A DNA stretch of 64,000 bases. It comes from Methylotuvimicrobium alcaliphilum 20Z. GTDB taxonomy: Bacteria; Pseudomonadota; Gammaproteobacteria; Methylococcales; Methylomonadaceae. The DNA lies in contig NC_016112.1 in the NCBI RefSeq assembly GCF_000968535.2, positions 4,526,001-4,590,000 of the forward strand. Reading direction: 5' to 3'. Positions 8,355-17,589 of the stretch are shown here, in pieces. The number at the start of each line of letters is the position of its first letter. Within the stretch, counting starts at the first letter, position 1. The position numbers were made by a program, and so were the translations under genes. The notes below the pieces were generated by a model, which was not told where the DNA came from, searched no databases, and was given only the letters and a program-made list of their open reading frames with translations.

Positions 8355-11300
8355 TCAATTAAATTTTTCGCCTCTTTTGATCCATTTCTCGATATCGGCG
8401 GCACTTCTATCGGCAGGCAGTCCCGGATGGATCACGCCGGCGGTACATTTTTCAGCCGCCTTGACCAAATCGCTGTAAGGTCCGGCATTGGCATCTTTGA
8501 TAAAGGCCTTTTTATCGTTGTTGTAAGCGAAGATATTGGGGTTCAGGTTGATGCACTCGTCACAGGCTGTGCAATTCTCCGTTTCAAGCCAAGGCTCCAT
8601 GCTATCCGCTTTGACTTCGGCGGCGCCTGTCGAGGTTTCTGTTTCGGTTTCATCCAATGCCAAGTCCATGATGCCTGATCCCTCATCACCGGCTAGCTTC
8701 ATCAAACCCTTGGCAATCTTTCCGACGACTTCAGTCCGGATTTTGCTTTCTAAATCTTCCACCGGCGTTGTTTTGTCGTCTTTGATGCCGGCAATGGCTT
8801 TCAACATGATCCAGAAATCCCTTCTTTCCTCGCAGGACAGTACGATCGTTTTCGAGACCAAAACCCGACTGAGTAGTTGTTTGCTATCCACGGCCCAAAT
8901 GAACGGAAATTTCCCTTCTCTTTCGGATTCGTCTAGTTTCAGGAAGTCGGCCAAAACCACCATATTTTCATTCCAAGTATCCCGAGGCGCCTTGCGGAAG
9001 TGTTTTCTAAACCGTGCTTCGGTCAAGGCGAAATCGGCAAAAGTCATCGCAACTTCCATCGATTTTTGTCTACCGCCTTCGAGGTATTTCAGTTCATAGG
9101 TCGGCCATAGCTTGTCCATCGCGGGGTTGCCCTCCAAGTCGAATGCCTCTTGAGGCGTCACGCCTTTGTCGGGGTTGTAGCGGAAGATTGGATAGGCTCT
9201 GGATTCGACAACCAATTTGGCTTGATGCGCCCCCATGTCGTCACCGACTCCGTGCTCGGGTTGGCAGGTGGTGTACAGATTGAACAGCGCCGGTCTTTTC
9301 GTCATCAAACCGTCGATGAAGCCTTCGATCATGTGGCTGGTGTTGGCCAACGTGGCTTGCATGACATAGGTATTTCTGTGCGCCATGCCGATCAAGCCTA
9401 TTTCTTTTCTGGATTCGGATTTACCTTTCCCGACTTTGCCGAATTGCGCCATGTCGGAAACTTGACCGACAAAACCCGAAGTACAAGCTTGGCCGCCGGT
9501 ATTGGAATAGACTTGGGTATCGACAACCACTACTTTAATGGGTTTGCCCGAGGCCATCATGCGCGAAAGATTTTGGAAACCGATATCGTACATCGCGCCA
9601 TCGCCGCCCAAAGCCACGACAGGCGGACACAACTTCCACTCTTGGTCGGAAAACTGTTCCCAATTGAAATAGCTGAAGAATTCGCTATGATCGCGGGGAT
9701 TGTATTTTCCGCTCAATTCCAATTCGGCTTTACGTATCAATTTGAATCCGTCGGCCATTTTGGCCATATGACCTTCAAAAATCCCCATAGCCAAGGAAGT
9801 ACTGTCTTGGAATAGATGATTCGCCCAAGGGAACGGATAGGGATTGTACGGATAGGTACTGCCCCATACCGAGGTACAGCCCGTGGCATTGGTCATGCCC
9901 ATCGTCGAGCGGCCTTTTCCGGTGGCTCCGTTGGTATATTTCCAATGCAAGTGTTTCAGGCCGGCAATGGTTTGCGTCGTTTCGGTCAACCATTCCTGGT
10001 CGATCGGGGAAGAACCTTTTTCATGCTCCAATCTACGAGCAATCCCGGACATGGTCAGATCCCCGCCCTGCATTTCGGCGACAATCTTGGACATCATGTC
10101 GGTGTCCGTGACGTTCATTGTATTCATCAATTTGAGTTGAACATGTTTCTCCAGCTTTTCAATCAGTTCCTGAAGATAAGTCACATGTTTTTCGACCCGA
10201 GGAATCATCAGGGACTCCACCGTAGCCATGAATAGATGAACGACCGACTTCTCGGAGCAACCCAAACAGGCCCCGTCGCCACTGGCAAAGCTTTGATAGG
10301 CCCCTTTATCCAACAAGATGGTTTCCAGAGGACCTATTTTTTCTTCCAGGTCGTCAACGCGATGAAATTTTTTCGGAGTATTCGGAAGGTCGCTCCAAAA
10401 GCCCCATTCCTCTCTCAATTTTGCAATCGATTCATCGGTTTGTTTGACTACCCTCAATGCGTCGTCATCGCAGACCTTGACGCATTCCATACAGCCTTTA
10501 CAGGTCGTAGGATTGACAGTGATGCTGAATAAGCCCCCGCTATTGGCTGCTTTCTTTTCGTGCAGGTCATAGTAGGGCCGAGTCAGCGAAAACTGGAAAT
10601 CGCCGAGTTCGTCCCTGAACCATTGCAGTTCGGTAGCGAGCAATGAGTCCTTCGATTCTTGTTCGATAACGGCATCGATGGCTTCATTGACCATGTTGTT
10701 CACGGTAACACCCTCGTGCGGCTCATTGAAAAGCGCACGAATTTTGGGTTCCAGCTGTTTGACAGTTTTAGGAAGAAATTCGAGTTTGTCGTGTTTCCGT
10801 TTCACCCGTTTCAAAACCGTATCGAGCACATCCGATAATTCGCTCACCAAACCGGGAATGGCCGTGTCTGGGCAAACCGTGTAACAGTTGCCGCAAGCCG
10901 TGCAATTATCGGCCACCCATTCCGGATGCTCAAAGCGAATGCCTGTCATATCCCTGAACAGCGATGTCGTTGCCGGCATCACGCTCAAACCGATAAAGGG
11001 ATCGGTTAGATTATCGTTGCCTTGGCCGGTCAGATAGAAATTACCGGTCTGCTCCCAAAACCGGTGAATATCGCTAAGTTTGGATTCACTCTGCGGGCTG
11101 GTTTTCAGTAGACTTGGAATCGGAGCAATCAATTGTCCGCTGGTTTTCTCGGCTTGAGCGCCTAAGACTTTGTTTTTGATTTCGTGGACTTCATCGAATC
11201 CGCGCTTCACGACGCGCATGTTGTCATCGACGACCCGCTGACCTTTGCTGCCGAACTTATGTTGCAATTGTTCTTCTATCGCTTTCAACAGCGCGACATC

Positions 11301-13259
11301 GCTGAGTCCGGATTTTTCCATCAAAGGGGAGGCCGCGAAAAAACCGCCCTGAAAGGCAATGCCCTGCATCCTGAGCTGCAATTCCGGATCCGTTGCTTCT
11401 TCTCGCGCAATTTTGAATCCATCGACATAAAAGACTCGAATCTCATTGTCGATGATCATCTTTTGATAATGTACCGGTATGTCGGCCCAAACTTCATCGG
11501 CGGTTTTTCGCTCGCTTTGAATGATGAAAGTTCCGCCTTTTTTGAGACCCGCCAAGGCATTGGTATGCTTGAAAACATTCGGGTCGGGCGATAGCACCAC
11601 ATCGACGAAATAGTATTCGCAATTGATATTGATCGGTTCGGGCGCGGCGGCAAGATAGTAAGTGGTCGGTTGTCCTTTTTTCTCCGAACCGTATTTGGGA
11701 TTGGCTTTGATGTCGTAGCCCAAAAGATCGAACAGCGTCATTGCCAGGTTTTTACCCGTCGTGATGGCACCCCAACCGCCGACCGAGTGAAACCTTACCG
11801 TAATGGCGCCCGGCGGCATCAGGTTTGGGTTTTCAGAACCGCGAACAGCCAATTCCTTCACATTCGGATAAGCTTCTTGAATGGCTTCTTGATGGGCTCT
11901 TTGTTTGGGCGTGAAGGCATGTTCCCGGATAAAGTCGATCGACAAATAAAAGCGTTTTTTATGCTTGCCGTTAGGTAGCATGTTTTCTATCGCGCCAATA
12001 ATGCCTTCCGGTTGAAGATCGCGGCTGCCCATGCCGAAAGAGCCCGAATATAAAGGCGGCATTTCGCTGAATGAATAGGAAGACAAGTCCGGGTACGGAA
12101 TATTTTTCTTGTGCGTGCCGTTTTCGATACATTTAGTAATTACCGCACGGGTTTCACGCATGATAGGAGGATCTTCCGCTAACGGCTGATCCAGCCTTTC
12201 CAAAATGGCGACGCCTTTTCGGCCCTTTAAAACTTTTCCCAAAAGATCCGCCGGGAAGGGTCTGAACATAACCAAATCCACCACGCCGACTTTCAAACCG
12301 CGAGTTTTTCTTAAGTAATCCGCCACCGCTTCGGCGCTAGAGATTACGCTGCCCTGACCTAGAATCAGGTAATCGGCGTCTTCGACTTTATAGGTCATGA
12401 CGCGTGCGTAACGACGCCCCGTTAATTGATAATATTCCTCGAAAGCCTGGTCGGTCAGTTCTTTGATATGGTCGAAAAAGAAAGGGCGCTGAGCGGCGAC
12501 ACTTTGCATGTAAGCATCCTGATTTTGCACGATACCGGCCATCATAGGATTGTCCACATCCCACACTTCAGGAATACGTCTTCTTTTTTCCCCATAAATA
12601 ATTCTTTGAGCCGGAGTAGGGGTATCGATGATGTCGTCCGGTCTACCCAGATACTCCTTGATCAACTCCCGCTCCGGCAATAAAAGAGACTCGATCAGAT
12701 GGGTCGTCAAAAAGCCGTCTTGGGCGATCACGCCCGGATTCAAGGCTAATTCGGCAATCCTGTGGGAGATGATATTCAGGTCGGCCACATGCTGGGCTTT
12801 TTTGGCAAAAAGCTGAAAAAAACCGGTATCGTCAATCGCATGATAATCGTCATGTCCCGCATGCACATTGAGAGTGGCTTTGGTCATGGCTCTTGCGCCT
12901 ATGTTCAAGACATAGGTCAGTCTTTTTCCTACAGCGGCATAGAGCGATTCATGCATGTAGGCAATGCCCTGACCGGAGGAAAAATTGGTGGACCTCAAGC
13001 CTGTCATGGACAATCCGGCCGTCACGGCAGCCGCGGCATGCTCTCCTTCCGGCTCAATAAAGATGAGAGGACGATCGGAAATGTTCAAATGTCCTTTGGC
13101 CGCCTCTTCAGCCCAGTATTCGCCCATTTGGGTGGAAGGTGTAATGGGATAGGCGCCTGCGGCATCCGAGGATTCGCGTTCGCACATGATGGCTACTGTA
13201 TTGCCATCCATGGCTACCCTTGTTCCTGGATATTTGAATTGCTTGTTTCTATTTTCCAT
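8355..13259 (-). CDS. nifJ: Pyruvate:ferredoxin (flavodoxin) oxidoreductase with fused ferredoxin domain
   Basis: A single-chain TPP and Fe-S enzyme that oxidises pyruvate to acetyl-CoA with ferredoxin reduction, or the reverse. It has 1634 residues against about 1170-1200 for classic NifJ. Order: domain I (AYPITPSTQMGEYWAEE near the start), the gamma-type domain near 490-680, a cluster CTACGNCYTVCP near 785, a helical insert of about 120 residues, CKGCMECVKVC near 918, GACLGCSEKS near 995, the TPP segment ALGGDGAMYDIGFQNL near 1220, and a C-terminal ferredoxin-like domain starting with CTACDEC near 1563. It heads the rnf locus, suggesting its electrons feed Rnf or FNR. Substrate could be another 2-oxoacid. 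Confidence 0.9.
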   Translation of the reverse strand: MENRNKQFKYPGTRVAMDGNTVAIMCERESSDAAGAYPITPSTQMGEYWAEEAAKGHLNISDRPLIFIEPEGEHAAAAVTAGLSMTGLRSTNFSSGQGIAYMHESLYAAVGKRLTYVLNIGARAMTKATLNVHAGHDDYHAIDDTGFFQLFAKKAQHVADLNIISHRIAELALNPGVIAQDGFLTTHLIESLLLPERELIKEYLGRPDDIIDTPTPAQRIIYGEKRRRIPEVWDVDNPMMAGIVQNQDAYMQSVAAQRPFFFDHIKELTDQAFEEYYQLTGRRYARVMTYKVEDADYLILGQGSVISSAEAVADYLRKTRGLKVGVVDLVMFRPFPADLLGKVLKGRKGVAILERLDQPLAEDPPIMRETRAVITKCIENGTHKKNIPYPDLSSYSFSEMPPLYSGSFGMGSRDLQPEGIIGAIENMLPNGKHKKRFYLSIDFIREHAFTPKQRAHQEAIQEAYPNVKELAVRGSENPNLMPPGAITVRFHSVGGWGAITTGKNLAMTLFDLLGYDIKANPKYGSEKKGQPTTYYLAAAPEPININCEYYFVDVVLSPDPNVFKHTNALAGLKKGGTFIIQSERKTADEVWADIPVHYQKMIIDNEIRVFYVDGFKIAREEATDPELQLRMQGIAFQGGFFAASPLMEKSGLSDVALLKAIEEQLQHKFGSKGQRVVDDNMRVVKRGFDEVHEIKNKVLGAQAEKTSGQLIAPIPSLLKTSPQSESKLSDIHRFWEQTGNFYLTGQGNDNLTDPFIGLSVMPATTSLFRDMTGIRFEHPEWVADNCTACGNCYTVCPDTAIPGLVSELSDVLDTVLKRVKRKHDKLEFLPKTVKQLEPKIRALFNEPHEGVTVNNMVNEAIDAVIEQESKDSLLATELQWFRDELGDFQFSLTRPYYDLHEKKAANSGGLFSITVNPTTCKGCMECVKVCDDDALRVVKQTDESIAKLREEWGFWSDLPNTPKKFHRVDDLEEKIGPLETILLDKGAYQSFASGDGACLGCSEKSVVHLFMATVESLMIPRVEKHVTYLQELIEKLEKHVQLKLMNTMNVTDTDMMSKIVAEMQGGDLTMSGIARRLEHEKGSSPIDQEWLTETTQTIAGLKHLHWKYTNGATGKGRSTMGMTNATGCTSVWGSTYPYNPYPFPWANHLFQDSTSLAMGIFEGHMAKMADGFKLIRKAELELSGKYNPRDHSEFFSYFNWEQFSDQEWKLCPPVVALGGDGAMYDIGFQNLSRMMASGKPIKVVVVDTQVYSNTGGQACTSGFVGQVSDMAQFGKVGKGKSESRKEIGLIGMAHRNTYVMQATLANTSHMIEGFIDGLMTKRPALFNLYTTCQPEHGVGDDMGAHQAKLVVESRAYPIFRYNPDKGVTPQEAFDLEGNPAMDKLWPTYELKYLEGGRQKSMEVAMTFADFALTEARFRKHFRKAPRDTWNENMVVLADFLKLDESEREGKFPFIWAVDSKQLLSRVLVSKTIVLSCEERRDFWIMLKAIAGIKDDKTTPVEDLESKIRTEVVGKIAKGLMKLAGDEGSGIMDLALDETETETSTGAAEVKADSMEPWLETENCTACDECINLNPNIFAYNNDKKAFIKDANAGPYSDLVKAAEKCTAGVIHPGLPADRSAADIEKWIKRGEKFN

Positions 13260-13388
13260 GACGGTATCGCTTGGTGGGATTATGGATAGGAATTTCAGAG
13301 TGACTTTCCGATTTATCCTTCGTTAAAACAGTATTCCAATTGAATCTAATTGGCAATGTTTTTTTGGTCGATTAATTAGGCTTCATTC

Positions 13389-13757
13389 AGCACAACAATA
13401 GCAGATTTGCCGGACTATTTTGGAATGCTGCTGCTGAAACTGACACGCAAAAAACATACCTAATTGATTAGGCTAGGTCGTATCGAATCGGTTTTTCATT
13501 AGGGTTTCGCGACAAATAACTTCCCGGAACTATGGGGCTTAGCCTAGGGGTCGGTTACTCGCTTGACAGGTCAAGCGCCTAAATTAACCAAGGCAGTTAA
13601 CCATTGCATAGTCTGTTGGCTATACAATTTAGGTGCGGGGTGAATACGTCCGCGTAGCACAACAATATCACATTTGCCGCACTATTTTGGAATGCCGCTG
13701 AAAGTAATGAACCAAAAGCATACTTGTTGATGGGGCTACGGTCCTATCGAATAGTTT
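13389..13757. repeat. Degenerate direct repeat pair upstream of nifJ
   Basis: Copy 1 at 13389-13497 and copy 2 at 13656-13757 share AGCACAACAAT, ATTTGCCG, ACTATTTTGGAATGC and, near their ends, CATAC and TATCGAAT. They are in the same orientation, 267 bp apart. They flank the composite element at 13500-13655. Neither copy encodes a protein. Confidence 0.65.
13500..13655. repeat. Composite palindromic element (A-like end plus B-type palindrome)
   Basis: It begins with TAGGGTTTCGCGACAAATAA, nearly identical to 30168-30204, and continues into the B-family internal palindrome (GCGCCTAAATTAACC ... CAATTTAGGTGC) followed by GTGAATACGTCC, part of the shared core. It appears to be a chimera of the families described at 5094 and 44282. 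Confidence 0.55.
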
Positions 13758-13820
13758 ATTTATCCACTCGTAGAATTTGTTAGCGGTCGTGCTATTAACG
13801 ACATCACCGGCATAAGAGGC

Positions 13821-13949
13821 TCAGTCTTTGACTTCAACATCGGAATTGTCCTTAAGCCATATCCGGAACTCATCGAGTATGCCTTTGCTGGTCAATTCCG
13901 GATCGGTGCAATTGAATACTTCGCAGGGTTGGTTTTTGATTCGGTACAT
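13821..13949 (-). CDS. Possible small protein (42 aa)
   Basis: An ATG at 13949-13947 preceded by the ribosome site AGAGAGG (about 8 nt spacing) opens a 42-codon frame ending at TGA 13823-13821. It is acidic, with two Cys (QPCEVFNC near the start) and a helical tail ending DNSDVEVKD. I do not recognise it. It lies just downstream of the TPR-like gene on the same strand, separated by 46 bp. The ribosome site and codon use support it; its length makes it uncertain. Confidence 0.45.
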   Translation of the reverse strand: MYRIKNQPCEVFNCTDPELTSKGILDEFRIWLKDNSDVEVKD

Positions 13950-13995
13950 CGGGCTGCCTCTCTTTGTTTTACAAATTACGCATCTTTCAAAAGGC

Positions 13996-14700
13996 TCACG
14001 CCTCGAAACGATAGGACGAGCTGGGCGGAGGCGGTATGTCGTCGTCCGTTCTGGCGTTTCGCCGCCGCATCCACAGTATTAGCCGTAGGCGTAAACTCGG
14101 CTTCAGAAACGAGCGGGCGTAGGCCGCTACGGGCGACTGCGGGGCAATTTTCAGGAGGCTGTCATAGAGCTCCTGGGCGATGTCCTGTCGGCCGACGCAA
14201 CAGAAATAGGCACATAAGACGCTGATAAAACCGGTATGTTCGGAGACATGAAATACCCGCCGCTCAGGATAAAGCAGCATCAGGTCGAATTTATGATCGA
14301 ATATATCGGGAACGGCATCGAATTCCCCCCGGCTCAACAGCATTTGCGCATAGTTAATCTTGGCGAATAGATAATTCGGAAATTTTCGGTAGGCTGTTTC
14401 CGCTAATTCATTGATCTTATCGCGGTGACCCAGCATGCTGTGCGCGGCAACCAGTAAATTGTCTATCTTGGGCACGTCGGGGTGCTTGACCTGCAGCGCT
14501 TCCAGTTCGGCAATGGCGGGTTTCGGCCTGTGGTTGGCAATTTCATCATAAATTTTATTTAAGGCGAGCGTAATTTCGGGAGTCAAGTTGTCACTTTTGT
14601 CGATTACCGGTTCATTGGTGACAAAATAGACATTGCGCCGGCCTGCTTTAGTGCGTTGGCGGGGGATGCGCGAGGATTTTTTTGATTTCTTATGTGTCAT
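13996..14700 (-). CDS. TPR-like hypothetical protein
   Basis: A 234-residue cytoplasmic protein. The first 22 residues are very basic (HKKSKKSSRIPRQRTKAGRR). The middle is all-helical with TPR-like periodicity (for example NKIYDEIANHRPKPAIAELE and NYAQMLLSRGEFDAVPDIF), and the tail is Arg-rich then Pro-rich. No catalytic motif is visible. It may be a protein-protein or nucleic-acid associated adaptor; the function is unknown. The 77-residue gene upstream lies 42 bp away on the same strand and may be cotranscribed. Confidence 0.7.
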   Translation of the reverse strand: MTHKKSKKSSRIPRQRTKAGRRNVYFVTNEPVIDKSDNLTPEITLALNKIYDEIANHRPKPAIAELEALQVKHPDVPKIDNLLVAAHSMLGHRDKINELAETAYRKFPNYLFAKINYAQMLLSRGEFDAVPDIFDHKFDLMLLYPERRVFHVSEHTGFISVLCAYFCCVGRQDIAQELYDSLLKIAPQSPVAAYARSFLKPSLRLRLILWMRRRNARTDDDIPPPPSSSYRFEA

Positions 14701-14742
14701 GGCGGATTACCAAGGGCAGAATAAAAGGTTAAGCAACAGGGT

Positions 14743-14976
14743 TCATCGCATCACACGGATTTCACTAAACCCAATATCAAACAACACCGCCACCGCCGCA
14801 TCGAGGCGCTTGAACACCCGCATTTGACCGCGCGCAGTCTCCAGCATCGGATTCAGTTTATGCTTTCCTTCCAGTGTAACCGTCCAGCCGTCTCCGGAGG
14901 CGTGTTTTTGGATGACGGGCGCCTCTAAAACGCCCGCCTGAAATAAAATTTCGGCTTCTTTACTATTCATATCCAC
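14743..14976 (-). CDS. Small hypothetical protein (77 aa)
   Basis: A 77-residue soluble protein with mixed alpha/beta character. Codons one to three hold a second possible start (MNSKEAE, two codons in). The central GDGWTVTLEGKHKLNPMLE followed by RGQMRVFKRLDAAVAVLFDIGF looks like a beta-hairpin plus helix of the kind found in small plasmid or regulatory proteins, but I cannot name the family. It precedes the TPR-like gene on the same strand. Confidence 0.6.
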   Translation of the reverse strand: MDMNSKEAEILFQAGVLEAPVIQKHASGDGWTVTLEGKHKLNPMLETARGQMRVFKRLDAAVAVLFDIGFSEIRVMR

Positions 14977-15043
14977 TTTTGCGCATACATAAGCTAGACT
15001 AAGTTAAAACAATATTACGCTTTTGTATGATAAGAGTGAACCC

Positions 15044-15205
15044 ATGATTGTGCGAATCGTTTTCATTGTAGCCTTATTCTTGCCTTTCCGGGTAGCGGCC
15101 AGGGATGACGATGTCGATTTTAGTCAAACTACTGGAGCGAAGCCGTTAGCGGGAAACTCGAACGACAAGCTCATTACCGCGACAGCGAGCGGCAAGCATT
15201 TCTAG
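15044..15205 (+). CDS. Possible small exported protein
   Basis: A 53-codon frame from ATG 15044 encodes an N-terminal signal-like hydrophobic segment (MIVRIVFIVALFLPFRVAA) followed by an acidic, polar tail (RDDDVDFSQTTGAKPLAG). An alternative ATG seven codons upstream is at 15023. There is no family match and no strong ribosome site. It precedes the symporter gene by 83 bp. Confidence 0.35.
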   Translation: MIVRIVFIVALFLPFRVAARDDDVDFSQTTGAKPLAGNSNDKLITATASGKHF

Positions 15206-15288
15206 CTGTCGACCAATAACATGAATTATACCTTTCGCAAATTTTTCACTTGGTATTTTTTCGGCTCTACCGTCGCCTCTTTGCGCCC

Positions 15289-16677
15289 ATGAACACAGTT
15301 CTAACCGGCATTCTGGTTTATATATCGGCACAGCTTTTGATCGGCGTTTTCGTTTCGAAAAAAATCAAAACGGAAGACGATTATTTATTGGCCGGACGTA
15401 GTCTTGGCGTAGGCCTTGCCACGTTGAGCGTGTTCGCGACTTGGTTCGGCGCCGAAACCTGTATCGGCGCGGCTGGTGCTGTTTATGAGGAAGGCCTGTC
15501 CGGCGCGACGCTCGATCCTTTCGGTTATTCGCTCTGTCTGGTTTTGATGGGCTTAGTGTTTTCGATTCCATTGTGGCGCCGGCAATTGACCACCTTGGCT
15601 GATTTGTTTAGGCAACGCTATTCGCCGCGGGTTGAAAAACTTGCGGTATTGATGATGGTGCCCGGTACGATCATGTGGGCCGCCGCTCAAATTCGGGCAT
15701 TCGGACAGGTGTTATCGGCTACGTCCGGCTTCGAAGTCGAGCTGACGATCGCCTGCGCGGCGCTGGTCGTGATTGTCTATACAATGTACGGCGGTTTGAT
15801 GGCCGATGTCATCACCGATGCGGTGCAAGGTGTCGCTCTGATCATAGGCCTTTCGATTTTATTGACGATTGTATTGACCGCCGGAGGAGGCTGGCAGCCT
15901 TCGATTGCCTCGATCGAACCGGAGCGTTTGGTTTTATTCAAAACCGCCGAGAATGAAAACTGGCTGGATATTATGGAACACTGGATGATTCCAATCGGCG
16001 GATCGGTCATCGCACAAGAACTGGTATCTCGGGTACTGGCTTGCCGTTCGCCGCAAATCGCGCGTCAAGCTTGTTTGGCCGGCGGTCTATTGTATCTTTC
16101 GGTCGGCTTGATTCCGATCTTGATCGGCTTGCTCGGTTATCGCTTGTTACCGGGTCTGGCAGAGCCCGAACAAATCTTGCCGCAATTGGCGCAGCAATAT
16201 TTACCAACGTTTTTATATATCATTTTTGCCGGCGCGTTGATTTCGGCAATCTTGTCCACCGTCGACAGCGCACTCATGGCTGCCTCGGCGCTTTTGTCGC
16301 ATAATCTAATCGTGCCGTTGCTGGGTACGATCGACGAAAGCCGAAAAGTTCGTATTGCAAGACTGGCTGTATTATTCGGCGGCATGGTCGCTTACTGGTT
16401 TGCCTTGCAAACCGACCGTGTTCACAGCCTAGTCGAGCAAGCTTCGGCATTCGGCAGTGCCGGCATCGTGACCGTGGTGGTATTCGGCTTATTCACGCGA
16501 TTCGGCGGTGCTTACAGCGCTGCCGGGTCGCTTTTGGCCGGAACCGTTATCTGGACTGCCGGACACTATGCATTCGATTTGAAAACACCCTATCTCATCG
16601 CACTCGGCGGCGCAATTGCGGTTTATTCAACGATTGCCCTTTTAGAACTGAAACTTCATAAAATTGCCCCCTTATGA
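15289..16677 (+). CDS. Sodium:solute symporter (SSS family)
   Basis: A 462-residue transporter with about 13 membrane helices. SSS features include KTEDDYLLAGRSLG in the first loop, SVFATWFGAETCIGAAGAVYEEG (sodium-site helix region), MYGGLMADVITDAVQG, and a conserved ILSTVDSALMAASALLSHN segment with the Ser/Thr of the Na2 site. I start at ATG 15289; the 13-codon upstream extension begins with TTG and lacks a ribosome site. The substrate cannot be told from sequence; compatible solutes, amino acids or acetate-like acids are all possible. Confidence 0.85.
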   Translation: MNTVLTGILVYISAQLLIGVFVSKKIKTEDDYLLAGRSLGVGLATLSVFATWFGAETCIGAAGAVYEEGLSGATLDPFGYSLCLVLMGLVFSIPLWRRQLTTLADLFRQRYSPRVEKLAVLMMVPGTIMWAAAQIRAFGQVLSATSGFEVELTIACAALVVIVYTMYGGLMADVITDAVQGVALIIGLSILLTIVLTAGGGWQPSIASIEPERLVLFKTAENENWLDIMEHWMIPIGGSVIAQELVSRVLACRSPQIARQACLAGGLLYLSVGLIPILIGLLGYRLLPGLAEPEQILPQLAQQYLPTFLYIIFAGALISAILSTVDSALMAASALLSHNLIVPLLGTIDESRKVRIARLAVLFGGMVAYWFALQTDRVHSLVEQASAFGSAGIVTVVVFGLFTRFGGAYSAAGSLLAGTVIWTAGHYAFDLKTPYLIALGGAIAVYSTIALLELKLHKIAPL

Positions 16678-16743
16678 TTTCGATATCGTCTCGATTCGGA
16701 AGTCATGTGCTAAACCCAAATTGATAAACGCGACTCAACATTC

Positions 16744-16953
16744 ATGAACCAAGTAAGACCCGACAAAAATAATGACGTACTCTGCACCTGCAGCGGCACA
16801 ACCGACCGGCAAATTCGCCGGCTCATCGATGAGGGCATTACGGACCCTGAAAGACTGTCGAGAATTACCGGCGCTTGCTCGGGCTGCGGTTCTTGCGAAC
16901 CTGCGCTTATGTCTTTGTTAAACACCGCTAGCTTGAAAGAACCGCTCGTTTGA
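16744..16953 (+). CDS. BFD-like [2Fe-2S]-binding protein
   Basis: A 69-residue protein of the bacterioferritin-associated ferredoxin type. The cluster ligands are visible as CTC near residue 14-16 and CSGCGSC near 45-51, with the intervening helix TDRQIRRLIDEGITDPERL. Such proteins reduce iron stores or serve as small [2Fe-2S] carriers. No bacterioferritin gene is in the window. It follows the symporter by 66 bp and may be independent. Short inverted repeat CCTAAA/TTTAGG around 17000-17016 could end both converging units. Confidence 0.8.
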   Translation: MNQVRPDKNNDVLCTCSGTTDRQIRRLIDEGITDPERLSRITGACSGCGSCEPALMSLLNTASLKEPLV

Positions 16954-17025
16954 AATTCTCTTTTCAGAGACCTTGGCAGGACGGGGTTTGCAACCGCGCC
17001 CTAAACGTTTTTTAGGTTTATCCGG

Positions 17026-17589
17026 CTAAGGCATCAAAGCCGAACGAAGCAGATTCGATGTCGCTTGCCCGCTGGTACCGCTGACATAGTCGACAACCAC
17101 GGGAATAAACTGATTAACCATACCCGGCGATAAATTCAGTTGACTAAACGACGAATATAGCGATTGCATAGTACCGATAGTTCCACCGGCGCCTCCTAGC
17201 ATTGCAGCACCACCGACCTGCGGTGCAGCAGCGAGCATTTCCGACATACCTGGAACGGATTGCGACAAGCCGGCGAATGCTTGTTCCGTCATATTCGTTT
17301 TAGCAGCTTGAAATATCGCGCCGGCTCCGCCCAGCGCTTGTTGCTGAGTGACGCCCAATTGACCGACTAGCGCTTCGGTCAAAGCGGTTTGTGTCGCGGG
17401 CACACTACTTGCGATCGCTGTTCCGGCCTCGATCGTTTGCCTTCCCGTTTGTGCGGTCTGACCAATCGTCGCCAGGCCGCTGTCGACCTTACCAATAACA
17501 CTCTGCCCGCTCTCCGGAGTACCCGCGCAACCGGCGGTCAGAAGTGAAATGAATAAGGGCGAGATATATTTGCAATGTTTTTTTATCAT
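17026..17589 (-). CDS. DUF2780-type lipoprotein
   Basis: A 187-residue secreted lipoprotein. The signal peptide ends with lipobox LTAGC (Cys21). The rest is Gly/Ala-rich with amphipathic helices; the C-terminal half (LVGQLGVTQQQALGGAGAIFQAAK, cited in parts, and SPGMVNQFIPVVVDYV) matches the DUF2780 pattern. Function unknown in the family; outer-membrane or periplasmic location is expected. It is monocistronic and converges on the BFD-like gene. Confidence 0.75.
   Translation of the reverse strand: MIKKHCKYISPLFISLLTAGCAGTPESGQSVIGKVDSGLATIGQTAQTGRQTIEAGTAIASSVPATQTALTEALVGQLGVTQQQALGGAGAIFQAAKTNMTEQAFAGLSQSVPGMSEMLAAAPQVGGAAMLGGAGGTIGTMQSLYSSFSQLNLSPGMVNQFIPVVVDYVSGTSGQATSNLLRSALMP

Larger units (their letters stand above)
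13260..13820. other. Intergenic region upstream of nifJ with composite repeats
   Basis: 561 bp without a gene. It contains a degenerate ~105-bp direct repeat (13389-13497 and 13656-13757) flanking a composite palindromic element (13500-13655). The promoter of the nifJ-rnf operon should lie here, but I found no convincing -35/-10 pair. Confidence 0.5.

Noticed and set aside
9150-9815. 221-codon plus-strand frame
   Set aside because: Lies antisense to the clearly coding nifJ sequence; no family features.
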